DNA of 64,000 nt, from the NCBI GenBank assembly GCA_029260595.1, contig JAJDCY010000024.1, positions 400,270-464,269 on the forward strand, given 5' to 3'. A program made the position numbers and the translations under genes. The DNA is from Phycisphaeraceae bacterium. GTDB lineage: Bacteria; Planctomycetota; Phycisphaerae; Phycisphaerales; Phycisphaeraceae. Positions 46,274 through 54,960 of the stretch are shown here, in pieces. Below the pieces are notes generated by a model. It had not been told where the DNA came from and did no database searches. It saw only the letters and a list, made by a program, of their open reading frames with translations. Position 1 is the first letter of the stretch. Each line of letters begins with the position of its first letter.

Positions 46274-47585
46274 CAGTATCGTCGGCGCTTTCGATCCGGC
46301 CGACGACCGGTGCGGGCGTGTCGGTCAGGCCATCGACCCACGTCGAGAGTTGCCGCGCCGCCGTCGCCCAGTGGTGGTGGGTGTGAACCCACGACAGCGC
46401 GGCTTGGCCGAGCTGGGTGCGGGCGCGGGCGTCGAACCAGAGGCGCTCAATCGCCGCGATCCAATCAGCCGGTCGCTTGCAGAGCATCGCCGGCGAGGCA
46501 CCCCCGCCAACTTCGAGCCCGCGCATCGCCAGGTGCGACGCGACGATCGGCCGACCCATCGCGGCCGCTTCGAGAAGCTTGTTCTTGATCCCACCGCCAC
46601 AGCGCATCGGAAGGACGGTCACGGCAGCGGTTCGGGCGAACGGTCGGATGTCCGGGACCGGGCCGACGACTTTGATCCCGTCGATGCTTGCGAGTGCCTT
46701 GACGCGCGGGCTTGGGTTCTTTCCGACGATCCACCAGGTGGCGTCGGGGAGCTTCATCCACAGCCGCGGCCAGACGTTCTTGGCGAACCAGGTGATCGCG
46801 TCGATGTTCGGCTCGAAGTCCAACCGTCCCCAGAAAACCAGGCTGGTCGGGTGGGTCGGCCCGGCGGTGTTCTTTGCCGGGCGGAAGTAATCGGTGTCCA
46901 CACCGTTGCGAACAGTGACGCTCTTACGCGCCCCCGCGAACCACCGGAAGAGCTTGGTGTCGAGCGGATTCACCCCAACCGCCCCGTCGAGTCCCCGGAC
47001 AAATAGCTGTTCCATCGCGGTGTAGAGCGCGACTTTGCGCAGCCGGTCGGGCACCTGCCTGATCGGGTCACGCCGCACACACGACAACTGAAACCGGACC
47101 ATGTCATCAGCGCCGTACCAGACGCGTCGCGTCCCGCTCAGGTGGCTGATCCCGCGCAGCAGCATCGGGCTGTGCTGGCCCAGGCCGATCACGGCTTTGG
47201 GTTGGTAGCGGTTGACCAGCGGGATGATCCCGGCGAGCTGTCGCAGGCCGAGCCCCTGGTGTCGCGCGACGCGGCGACGCAGATGCGATCCGCGGCCGTC
47301 CCACCCGGTGAGGAATGACTCAATGTCCGACCAAGTTGCAGCCGGCCAATCGAGTTTGAGTTGTTGTAGGTCGCGCGGCGTGTCGTCCGGCCAGGGCTCG
47401 ATACTCGCCACGCCGACGCGCACGCCCAGGTCGGTCAGGGCCGTCGCCATGTTGTAGCCGCGCAGGCGGAACCCCTGATCAGGCGGCCAAACCGGGTGTT
47501 GCGAGACGAACAGGTAGTCGATGGGGGCATCGCTGCGATCAGCAAATCGGGGCGGTAGGGGGGTAGTGGCGGTGTGTCGCGGCAT
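46245..47585 (-). CDS. family 4 glycosyltransferase, PEP-CTERM/exosortase-associated type
   Basis: A 446-residue GT-B enzyme. The N-terminal SQHPVWPPDQGFRLRGYNMA resembles the start of sugar transferases found in PEP-CTERM/exosortase exopolysaccharide clusters. The C-terminal domain has RNGVDTDYFRPA, VFWGRLDFEPNIDAI, WWIVGKNPS, TVLPMRCGGGIKNKLLEAAA and GRPIVAS, the usual nucleotide-sugar binding blocks. Function: transfer of a sugar from a nucleotide sugar to a lipid- or polymer-linked acceptor. The neighbouring gene 47615-48781 is a second glycosyltransferase in the same direction. Confidence 0.82.
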   Translation of the reverse strand: MPRHTATTPLPPRFADRSDAPIDYLFVSQHPVWPPDQGFRLRGYNMATALTDLGVRVGVASIEPWPDDTPRDLQQLKLDWPAATWSDIESFLTGWDGRGSHLRRRVARHQGLGLRQLAGIIPLVNRYQPKAVIGLGQHSPMLLRGISHLSGTRRVWYGADDMVRFQLSCVRRDPIRQVPDRLRKVALYTAMEQLFVRGLDGAVGVNPLDTKLFRWFAGARKSVTVRNGVDTDYFRPAKNTAGPTHPTSLVFWGRLDFEPNIDAITWFAKNVWPRLWMKLPDATWWIVGKNPSPRVKALASIDGIKVVGPVPDIRPFARTAAVTVLPMRCGGGIKNKLLEAAAMGRPIVASHLAMRGLEVGGGASPAMLCKRPADWIAAIERLWFDARARTQLGQAALSWVHTHHHWATAARQLSTWVDGLTDTPAPVVGRIESADDTDETRHERAA

Positions 47586-47614
47586 AGGGTTTCGGTGCTT
47601 GTTGTTGAGTTTGA

Positions 47615-48781
47615 TCAGGCCGCAGCGCGTAGCGGGCTTGACGCGGCGGCGTGCTCCAGCACGCGCGCGAATGTTTCGGTGGTGCGTTGCCAGTTGTAAT
47701 GAGTCAGCCGGTTGCGGCCGCGCTCGACAAGCTCGGCGCGGAGTGGGGCATCGCCAATCAATCGGCTTAGTGCTCGGGCGATGTCGTCGGTGTCAGTTGG
47801 GTCGACCAAGAACGCCGCGTTGCCCGCGACCTCAGGCAGGCTGGTGCGGTTGCCTGTCATCACCGCCGTACCGGCCGCCCACGCGTCGAGCATCGGCAGC
47901 CCGAACCCTTCGGACAGGCTTGGGTAAGCCAACAGATCGGCGCTGCTGAGCAGGGCGGGCAGGTCGGCTTCGTCGGCGAACCCGTGGAGGCGGACCGACT
48001 GCTCGACGTCGAGGATCTTCGCCAGATCGCGCAGGTTAGTGCGGGTCTCTTCGTCGAGCCCGACGATCAGCAGCCGCCAGTCGTGCGGTTCGTTGTGGCT
48101 CATGCGCGTCCAGGCTTCGAGCATGCGGCCGGTGTTTTTTCGTGGGGCCGCCGCGCCGAAGTGCAGGACGAAATGAGCCCGGCCGTTTCCGTCACCACTG
48201 CGCTGGATGCCGTAGCGCTTGAGCACAGGCTCGGCGTCTTCGTCGGACACCGGGCGGACGCTTTTGTCGGGTGCCCAAGGGTTGGCCGTCACGAAGTCGG
48301 GGTCCGCGTCGAACTCGCTGATCAAACGGTCACGCGTGTAGTTCGACGGGCAGATCACCCACGCCGCGTCGCGGCAGGCGTTTCGTACGGACTGTTCGAA
48401 GCGCCGGATGTCGGCGGCCGGGCGGCCTTCGGGCATGTCCAGTGGGATCAGGTCGTGGATCGTGACGACGGTGGGCATCGGCATCCACGACGGACACTGG
48501 TTGGCCGGGCAGTGCAGCACGGCCGCGTGGTCGGCGCGGGCGGCGAACGGCAGCCGCCAACGCATCCACGCGTCGACGCGGTCACCGGGCATCTCGATCA
48601 TTTTGGGGGTCGTGTTATCGGACGGGAGCAGGGGGGGGACGGCGTCCTGCGAGCGGTGGTAGGCCAATACCTGCCAGTGTGGCCGAGCCAGGGCGAGGTG
48701 CGTGTACAGATCGATCAGATTCTTGCCCGTGCCACGGCGGATCGGTCGGTAGACGGTGCGTGCATCAAGTCCAATGCGCAT
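47615..48781 (-). CDS. family 4 glycosyltransferase
   Basis: A 388-residue GT-B enzyme. It begins MRIGLDARTVYRPIRRGTGK, a common N-terminus of GT4 mannosyl-type transferases, and has PTVVTIHDLIPLDMPEG near residue 108. The donor site is seen as LHFGAAAPRKNTGRMLEAW, VRLHGFADEADLPALLSSAD and LAYPSLSEGFGLPMLDAWAA. The ATG at 48781 is chosen because the open frame further upstream lacks any conserved sequence and overlaps the opposite GNAT gene. It probably works in the same surface glycan as the next gene downstream. Confidence 0.87.
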   Translation of the reverse strand: MRIGLDARTVYRPIRRGTGKNLIDLYTHLALARPHWQVLAYHRSQDAVPPLLPSDNTTPKMIEMPGDRVDAWMRWRLPFAARADHAAVLHCPANQCPSWMPMPTVVTIHDLIPLDMPEGRPAADIRRFEQSVRNACRDAAWVICPSNYTRDRLISEFDADPDFVTANPWAPDKSVRPVSDEDAEPVLKRYGIQRSGDGNGRAHFVLHFGAAAPRKNTGRMLEAWTRMSHNEPHDWRLLIVGLDEETRTNLRDLAKILDVEQSVRLHGFADEADLPALLSSADLLAYPSLSEGFGLPMLDAWAAGTAVMTGNRTSLPEVAGNAAFLVDPTDTDDIARALSRLIGDAPLRAELVERGRNRLTHYNWQRTTETFARVLEHAAASSPLRAAA

Positions 48782-48992
48782 GGTCGGCCTCGCGTCAGGG
48801 GTGGCGACATAAATTTGATCGGCGAGTTGGGCAGGGGAGTTGACCGAATAACCGGCAAATACGAGAGGATCGGCATAATCGTTATAGACCGGCGATCCGG
48901 TGCCGCGATAAAGGGCGTTAGGGTGGGAACCGGTGGACGTATCGGGACGGAAGTATGATCTGATGGTGGCCGTAAAGGACGAGTTGAATCCT

Positions 48993-49508
48993 ATGCCAAG
49001 CGAGGTTCGGCCTGCGGCTGAGGGCGATGCCGCCGCGATCCGCCGTGTCCACGAGTCGGCGTTCCCAACGGGTGCTGAGTCTCGCCTGGTCGAGGCGCTA
49101 AGCGCCGCGGATCGCCTGCTGGTCAGCTTGGTCGCGCAGGTTGGCGAGCGCGTCGTCGGGCATATCGCCTTCAGCCCGGTGACCGTGATTGGCGGCGACG
49201 TTCCAGGCGGTGTGGGCTTGGCACCAGTCGCGGTGTTGCCCGAGCACCAGGGCGCGGGGATCGGGTCCGGACTCATCCGGGCGGGGCTCGACCGAAGCAA
49301 GGCCGACGGGCACACGTTCGCGGTCGTCCTTGGTGAGCCGGGGTACTACGCCCGTTTCGGATTCGTGCCGGCAACCCGGTTCGGCCTAGGCAACGAGTAC
49401 GGTGCCGCAGAAGCGTTCATGGCTTGTGAGCTGCGTTCAGGCAGCCTCGCGGCTGTCGAGGGCCAAATCGCCCGATATGCCCCGGAGTTCGCGGCTCTGG
49501 AAGGATAA
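48993..49508 (+). CDS. GNAT family N-acetyltransferase
   Basis: A 171-residue acetyltransferase. The fold starts SEVRPAAEGDAAAIRRVHES. The acetyl-CoA binding core is LAPVAVLPEHQGAGIGSGLI, with the Q/R-x-x-G-x-G/A motif at QGAGIG, followed by VLGEPGYYARFGFVPATRFG. This last stretch is typical of the YhbS-like GNAT group. The ATG at 48993 begins the conserved part; earlier in-frame starts exist at 48933 and 48963. The substrate is unknown. It is divergent from the glycosyltransferase gene, with a 211-bp gap. Confidence 0.83.
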   Translation: MPSEVRPAAEGDAAAIRRVHESAFPTGAESRLVEALSAADRLLVSLVAQVGERVVGHIAFSPVTVIGGDVPGGVGLAPVAVLPEHQGAGIGSGLIRAGLDRSKADGHTFAVVLGEPGYYARFGFVPATRFGLGNEYGAAEAFMACELRSGSLAAVEGQIARYAPEFAALEG

Positions 49509-49580
49509 AACGTTGTTATGATTACGGTAAGGCCCTGGCCGATTCGCGGAGCGACCGCCCTACCTGATGTCCGATAATGT

Positions 49581-49600
49581 ACCTTATGTATAAATAAGGT
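49581..49600. repeat. palindromic hairpin between convergent genes
   Basis: ACCTTAT (49581-49587), 6-nt loop, ATAAGGT (49594-49600), located between the convergent GNAT and DUF4173 genes. The position suits a two-way transcription end, but the stem is AT-rich and no T-tract follows. Confidence 0.4.
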
Positions 49601-49638
49601 GGTGCTGAGCGGCTGAGGCATGCGGTAGGCAGGTGTGG

Positions 49639-51282
49639 TTAAATATCCCCCTCTGGGCCGTCTACGTGCCGTGCTAGGCCGGCCGGGGGTTGCTCCGGGT
49701 GCAGGAGTCCGGCGACTGGCGCTGCATCACTCGTGGCGGGATAACTATCTGCCAACCGCGCTCGCCGGTAGCTCCACCCACGCCAGTCGGACAGATCATC
49801 GTGCAGTTCGCGCTTGAGGCACTCGATCACCTTTGCGGCTCGCTGATCGATCGGCCGGGAGCATGTGCTTGCGGCGTTGACTTGCTGCTGTGTGATCGAT
49901 CTTTGGTCACGGGTCTGCTCCTCGAGCCATACCAGTGCAGGCAGAGAGTCGCTACCAAGAGATCTGAGATACATCAGGTCCAGTGGCGCGCCTTGGCCGG
50001 TAATCTCATGGCAGTGGCGGACGTTGAAGTCCGCGATCAGCCGGTCGAAGTTGACGAAGGCGCACAGGTAAATCACAGCCACGGTGGTGAGCGTATTGGC
50101 ACGGATCAGCCAGGCATTGCCGCGGTCCGAGACGATCCGCCACGCGACCCACGCGAGGCCCACGCCGACCAATGCCATCCAGACCAGCGCCGCGACCCGC
50201 CAGCGGGTCAGGCTGTAGACCTCGATGTACAGCCCCAGCCGCCACACCGAGTTGAACATGAGAAACACGTTTTGTGCCAGCCACAGGTAAACCAACCGGC
50301 GGCACCACGTGTCGGCCTGCGTGTGGCTGTGCGGGCGGAACGTCACCAACACGAACAACCCGGCAAGCAATGCGGTTGCCAGCAACGGGTACGCGCCGCG
50401 GTGGGCGTATTGGGCATAGGTCAGGTGCGCGGGCAAGTCAGCACCTAGAAACAGGTAGACGACATCCAGCAGCGTCTGCACGAGGAACACGGTGTTGAAG
50501 GCGATCAGGCAGCGAATGACCAGGTGTGGGTCCAGCCGGTTGAGGATCGACGGTAAGGACGGCGGCGGTGGTAACGCGTCTGGTTTGGCCAGGTCGGCGG
50601 CGGTTTCTGAGTCGGCCGCAAAATAAACGTCCTCGGTGCGGGAGGTTGATTGAGGTCGTCGCCGCCCTACGCGCCCGCGCAACAGTGCCCAGGCCCACAA
50701 AAACACGGCGGCCCATAGCAGAATCCGCTTGGCGGTGACTACCTCGAATGTTCTTTCGATCGCGTCACCGAGCCGCTCGATCCAATCGGTGATCACCGGG
50801 TTTGCCACAGAAAATAAGCCGACAAATACCAAGCTCAGTATTACCGCGATGGACCAATTCGTTACCGAGCGTTTCTGCCCCGGCCCGCGACCGGCATGGG
50901 ACCGGTGCCAGCGACGAGATAGCCGCAGGTCGCCGGCGAAACGCATCCAACCCCAGAGCATGAATCGGCCGACGGCGCTCAGCCACCTCGCCGACCCGAC
51001 TCGGAACGCCTGCGTCCTGCCCACCGCGAGGCTGATCACGGCTGCGGACATCGATGCGAGCGCGATCGGGCTGGGGTGCTCGACCAACGCCGCGACCAGG
51101 CCGAGTATCGCTGCGATAGTCAGTCGGTACTGGAGTGATCGACGCGGACGCCGGTGGCTCAGGCAGACAACCACGAGCATCGCAAAGAAAAACAGCCCGG
51201 CTGTCCACCCGACCGGTTGCAGGTAAAACAACCAATCCCAAAGCGCAATGAGCACGATGCACCGGCCGAGTGTGATTCCCAT
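49639..51282 (-). CDS. DUF4173 family membrane protein
   Basis: A 547-residue protein with around ten or more membrane helices. The pattern FMLWGWMRFAGDLRLS, then NPVITDWIERLGD, TYAQYAHRGAYPLLATALLA and NFNVRHCHEITGQGAPLD-type sequence near the C-terminus matches DUF4173 (DUF4153-like) proteins. That family has no known biochemical role. The soluble C-terminal tail of about 70 residues is charged. It stands alone between the cytochrome operon and the GNAT gene. An AT-rich patch (51314-51337) upstream probably contains its promoter. Confidence 0.78.
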   Translation of the reverse strand: MGITLGRCIVLIALWDWLFYLQPVGWTAGLFFFAMLVVVCLSHRRPRRSLQYRLTIAAILGLVAALVEHPSPIALASMSAAVISLAVGRTQAFRVGSARWLSAVGRFMLWGWMRFAGDLRLSRRWHRSHAGRGPGQKRSVTNWSIAVILSLVFVGLFSVANPVITDWIERLGDAIERTFEVVTAKRILLWAAVFLWAWALLRGRVGRRRPQSTSRTEDVYFAADSETAADLAKPDALPPPPSLPSILNRLDPHLVIRCLIAFNTVFLVQTLLDVVYLFLGADLPAHLTYAQYAHRGAYPLLATALLAGLFVLVTFRPHSHTQADTWCRRLVYLWLAQNVFLMFNSVWRLGLYIEVYSLTRWRVAALVWMALVGVGLAWVAWRIVSDRGNAWLIRANTLTTVAVIYLCAFVNFDRLIADFNVRHCHEITGQGAPLDLMYLRSLGSDSLPALVWLEEQTRDQRSITQQQVNAASTCSRPIDQRAAKVIECLKRELHDDLSDWRGWSYRRARLADSYPATSDAAPVAGLLHPEQPPAGLARHVDGPEGDI

Positions 51283-51402
51283 CCGAACGGTACGGGCGGT
51301 GAATCGACCGGTTCGATAATTTTAATATTAATAACAACCCACGGATCGGCGAGGGAATCCGTAAGCGTCAGCGCTGAAGTGACGGGCGGCGACCGGTTGG
51401 AA

Positions 51403-52566
51403 CTATAGATTCAGGTTGTATTCCGGGAGGTAGACGAAGTACTTGAGGGTGAGCAGCCAGCGTAGGACCATCTTGACCGGCAGCAGGCCCATCACGACCA
51501 GGTGAATGGCCATGATGTAGAAGCGGGCGGCGCCCATCGTGGCGAAGCGCTTGCGCATCACGGTGCGGGCGAGCATCGGCGGGAGCAGGAGCACCCAGAA
51601 GGCGACGAACAGGATCCCCGGCAGCTCGCGGACCATCGCGTTGGCCGGGAGGGCTTTGTTCATCCCGAATCCGATCAGCTCCTTGCCGTTCCAGAAGTAG
51701 TCGCTGAGGTTGATGTTGGTCAGCGGCACCTGAAGGTGCGAGTCCCAATACTCGTAGGGCCCGAAGAAGTTCCAGTTCGGCCCACGAAGGAATGTTCCGA
51801 ACACGATCAGGACGACCCACAGGATCAGGAACCCGAACAGCCACACGGTGATGCCGAACTTCCGCTCGGCTAGGGTGTAGTAGCCGTTGCCCTTGGGGTT
51901 GGTGTCGAAGTAAGGCATGCAGATCAGCCCGCTGACGATCATCCCGGGCAGGATCACCCCGGCCATCCACGGGTCGAAGTAGACGAGCATCTCCTGCAGG
52001 CCCAGGAAGTACCACGGGGCTTTGGACGGGTTCGGCGGGCCGGCGGGGTTGGCCGGGCTTTCGAGCGGTGCGGGCAGGCCGATCGACCAGATCAGCAACG
52101 CGGCCGACGCGATGACGATGCAGATCAACTCGGTGTAGACCAGGTCCGGCCAGACCAGGACCTTGGTGTCGGCCGCCTCGTCGGTGATGGGTAGGCCGGC
52201 TTTGGTCTTGGCATCGTTGAGGGCGGCCTGCCGGAACGCCAGCCAGAGGCAGCCGGACACGGACAGGAGCATGATGGTGATCGGGACGTTGTCGGGCTTA
52301 ACCAGGATGGCCAGGTAGTCGCGGTCGATGAGCATGCTGCCGAAGTAGCCAACGCAAAACACAACCAATAGAGCGCCCGCCACCAGCGGCTTGGTCCACT
52401 GGCGGTAGCCGACGAGCATCAGGATGAACACGGGCATGAAGAAGAACGGTAGGCTGACCTCGGGCACGCTCATCGCGTTGACAGCGTCTTTGAACGCATC
52501 AATCGCCGGGCCGGTGAGTAGTTCGCCGCCCCCGCCGGAGGCCAGTGTCGAGATACCCGCTGCCAT
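51403..52566 (-). CDS. petD: cytochrome b6f subunit IV-like protein (cytochrome b C-terminal half)
   Basis: The C-terminal half of a split cytochrome b, a membrane subunit of the quinol-oxidising complex. The hallmark PNPSKAPWYFLGLQEMLVYF then DPWMAGVILPG is clear (about residues 180-210); it contains the quinol-site PPWY/PEWY-equivalent sequence. At 387 residues it is much longer than plant subunit IV (about 160), with extra helices at both ends. It lies 110 bp downstream of the cytochrome b6 gene on the same strand. Genes for cytochrome c or f are not seen here. Confidence 0.85.
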   Translation of the reverse strand: MAAGISTLASGGGGELLTGPAIDAFKDAVNAMSVPEVSLPFFFMPVFILMLVGYRQWTKPLVAGALLVVFCVGYFGSMLIDRDYLAILVKPDNVPITIMLLSVSGCLWLAFRQAALNDAKTKAGLPITDEAADTKVLVWPDLVYTELICIVIASAALLIWSIGLPAPLESPANPAGPPNPSKAPWYFLGLQEMLVYFDPWMAGVILPGMIVSGLICMPYFDTNPKGNGYYTLAERKFGITVWLFGFLILWVVLIVFGTFLRGPNWNFFGPYEYWDSHLQVPLTNINLSDYFWNGKELIGFGMNKALPANAMVRELPGILFVAFWVLLLPPMLARTVMRKRFATMGAARFYIMAIHLVVMGLLPVKMVLRWLLTLKYFVYLPEYNLNL

Positions 52567-52676
52567 GCTGTATCGTCCTTTGCCTGGGTCGCCGCTGTTG
52601 GTGGCAACCGCCCTGCTTGCCTCGTCGCCGTTGTTGCTGATCCTCTCGGTCTATCGTCGATCAACCCGGCTGAACA

Positions 52677-53468
52677 TCACAGCGGGCCGCTGATCCCGCC
52701 GTCTTTACGGATGCGCCAGAAGTGCACCGCGATCAGCGTGGCTGCCGCGAGCGGCAGCGCGATGCAGTGCAGCACATAAAAGCGCATCAACGCGTTCTCG
52801 CCGACACTCGTCCCCGCAAGCAGGATGTACGCCGCGTCGGATTTCGTCGTGACAAGCGGCACGCCTCCGGGCAGCATGACCATGTCGGTAAACGGGCCCT
52901 GCATCCCGAAAAACGGCGTGGCTTTGCCCATGTTCGAGCCGACGGTGATCGCCCAGATGGCTAGCTGATCCCACGGCAGCAGATACCCGGTGAACGACAG
53001 CAGCATCGTGACGACCAGCAGGATCACGCCGACACCCCAGTTGAACTCGCGCGGCGGTTTGTACGAGCCGGTCAGGAACACGCGCATCATGTGCAGCCAT
53101 ATCGCGATGATCATCGCGTGGGCCCCCCACCGGTGGATCTCGCGCAGCACGCCAAGGGTAACGTGCGACCGCAGCGCGATGATGTCGGAGAAGGCGTATT
53201 CGGGGACCGGGCGGTAGTAGAACATCAGCAGGACGCCGGTGATCGCCTCGGCCAGGAACAGGAAGAACGTCAGCCCGCCCATGCACCAGGTGAACGACAG
53301 GCGGATCCCGCTCTTGCGCACCGCGACCGGGTGCAGGTGCAGGAACAGGTTGCTCATCACAGCCATGACCCGCGTGCGGCGGTCGCGCGGGATACCGTGC
53401 CGGAAGATCGAGTTCCAGGCCTGCGAGGCGAAGATCGAGTCGAGCACGGAGCGGATCAGTTGGCTCAT
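52677..53468 (-). CDS. petB: cytochrome b6-type protein
   Basis: A 263-residue four-helix cytochrome b carrying two b hemes of the quinol oxidase complex. The heme ligands are visible as H112 and H126 (EIHRWGAHAMIIAIWLHMMR) and H234 and H249 (VLHCIALPLAAATLIAVHFW). The ligand spacings of 14 and 15 residues match the b6 type rather than mitochondrial cytochrome b. TGYLLPWDQLAIWAITVG and the C-terminal RIRKDGGISGPL are further hallmarks. The ATG at 53468 is chosen because the open frame upstream has no conserved sequence. Confidence 0.92.
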   Translation of the reverse strand: MSQLIRSVLDSIFASQAWNSIFRHGIPRDRRTRVMAVMSNLFLHLHPVAVRKSGIRLSFTWCMGGLTFFLFLAEAITGVLLMFYYRPVPEYAFSDIIALRSHVTLGVLREIHRWGAHAMIIAIWLHMMRVFLTGSYKPPREFNWGVGVILLVVTMLLSFTGYLLPWDQLAIWAITVGSNMGKATPFFGMQGPFTDMVMLPGGVPLVTTKSDAAYILLAGTSVGENALMRFYVLHCIALPLAAATLIAVHFWRIRKDGGISGPL

Positions 53469-53626
53469 GGTGTGATCGGTGTGGGGTTCAGTTGCGCGTC
53501 CTTGCCAGCCCAATAACCGGGGTAGCCCCGCGGGTGAATCGGTGCATTGTGGCTTTCGGCGCGGGGTATGCAAGTGGCCGGCAGCGGTTGTACGGATCAG
53601 GCGGGTGGGATTCGGTGCGGTGTAGG

Positions 53627-54763
53627 CTAGAGACCGGGGTGTTGAACCGTTGCACGTAGCCGCCGGGAGCTGCCGTGTGCACCCAGCGGGGGTAGCCACG
53701 AAGCCTCATGCCAGGGCAGATTGACCAACTCCGGAGCCACCCGCCGCAGCGCGATGACCAGCGGCGCGAACAGCAGGATGACCACGGCTGTGTACATCCC
53801 CGCCAGGGCGAGCACCGCCAACTGCGACCCCGGCTGGCGCGGCAAGGCCCCGACCAGGGCGTAGTCCAGGTGGTGCATGCACAGCCCGCTCAGACCGAGG
53901 TAGATCAGCGTGTTCCGCCCGACGAATCGCAGCGTCAGCGACGGCAGCTCGATTGCCCGGGCCAGCCCGGTCAGGAACACCACCCCGCCGATCGCGGTCA
54001 ATGGGAACAGCAGCGGGTGCCCGTGGCTGGACTCGGTCATCAGCACCACGGCGTGTTGCGATAGAAACGGCCCGGTGTTCAGATCGAATGTCAGGAACAG
54101 GATCAGCCCGCCGACCAGCGTCGCCGCCGCGTTGAGCCACGCGGGCTGTTCATCGAGGAACCACCGCCGCCCCGCGTACCCGGCCAGGAAAAACGCTGCG
54201 GCGATCACGGACTCATTGATGAACCAGAAGTTCGCCTTGATCCCAGTATGGGCCGCCAGGGCGTCGCCGTAGAAGGTCAGCAGATACCCGCCCGCGTACA
54301 GCCCGAGGATACAACCGATACACCGTGCGGCGCGGTCGAGCCGCACCCACCGGTGCAGGGCTTGCACACCGACCTCCAAACTGAACAGACAGACGAGAAA
54401 CCACGTCGGCCAACTCAGCTCCGGCGCACCCGATAGATAGTCCAGGGTTCGTCCCGCGATCTCGAACAGGGACGCGTGGCTGAACAACAACCAGACGGGC
54501 AGCGACAGTGCGGCGAAAAAAAAGACCGGCACGATCCGCGTCATCGCTTTGGTGCAGCAGACCTGGCCTACCGACGACCGCCCCGGCCGCCAGAACACCC
54601 CGGCCAGGACGAAAAACAGCGGCATGTGAAACGCGTAGATGCTCTTGTAGTGCGGGTACGCCGCGAATGATCCCTCCGCGTACAGCCGCCCCGTGAAATG
54701 ACCGTAGTACACGAGGATCATGCCCAGGGCTTTGGCGTTGTCGAGATAGGCGAGTCTGCGCAT
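53627..54763 (-). CDS. acyltransferase 3-like membrane protein
   Basis: A 378-residue protein with about ten membrane helices. The start RLAYLDNAKALGMILVYYGH matches the first helix of acyltransferase 3 proteins, with the conserved His at its end, and YAFHMPLFFVLAGVFW follows. ELSWPTWFLVCLFSLEV and FVGRNTLIYLGLSGLCMHHL are also typical. It probably transfers acyl groups to a surface sugar or lipid. It sits between the Rieske and cytochrome b genes in the same direction, which is unexpected for a respiratory operon. Confidence 0.8.
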   Translation of the reverse strand: MRRLAYLDNAKALGMILVYYGHFTGRLYAEGSFAAYPHYKSIYAFHMPLFFVLAGVFWRPGRSSVGQVCCTKAMTRIVPVFFFAALSLPVWLLFSHASLFEIAGRTLDYLSGAPELSWPTWFLVCLFSLEVGVQALHRWVRLDRAARCIGCILGLYAGGYLLTFYGDALAAHTGIKANFWFINESVIAAAFFLAGYAGRRWFLDEQPAWLNAAATLVGGLILFLTFDLNTGPFLSQHAVVLMTESSHGHPLLFPLTAIGGVVFLTGLARAIELPSLTLRFVGRNTLIYLGLSGLCMHHLDYALVGALPRQPGSQLAVLALAGMYTAVVILLFAPLVIALRRVAPELVNLPWHEASWLPPLGAHGSSRRLRATVQHPGL

Positions 54764-54960
54764 GGAGCGGTCCGGCGCGGCCGCGGGGTCGCGCAGTCGT
54801 CGACACAGAACAGGTCAGATGCTGTAGTGGAGTATCGATCCGAGTTGGGGGGCGATCGCGGGAATCGACGGTCGGTCCGGGTTGCGAGCGGACGACCCGC
54901 CACCGATCCGGTACGACCGCTACACACCGATGAGGCCGACGTGGTCCGGCAGGCCCCGAC

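Noticed and set aside
48782..49315. N-terminal extension of the glycosyltransferase starting at 48781
   Set aside because: The extra 178 codons overlap the opposite GNAT gene and lack conserved sequence; MRIGLDAR is a normal GT4 start.
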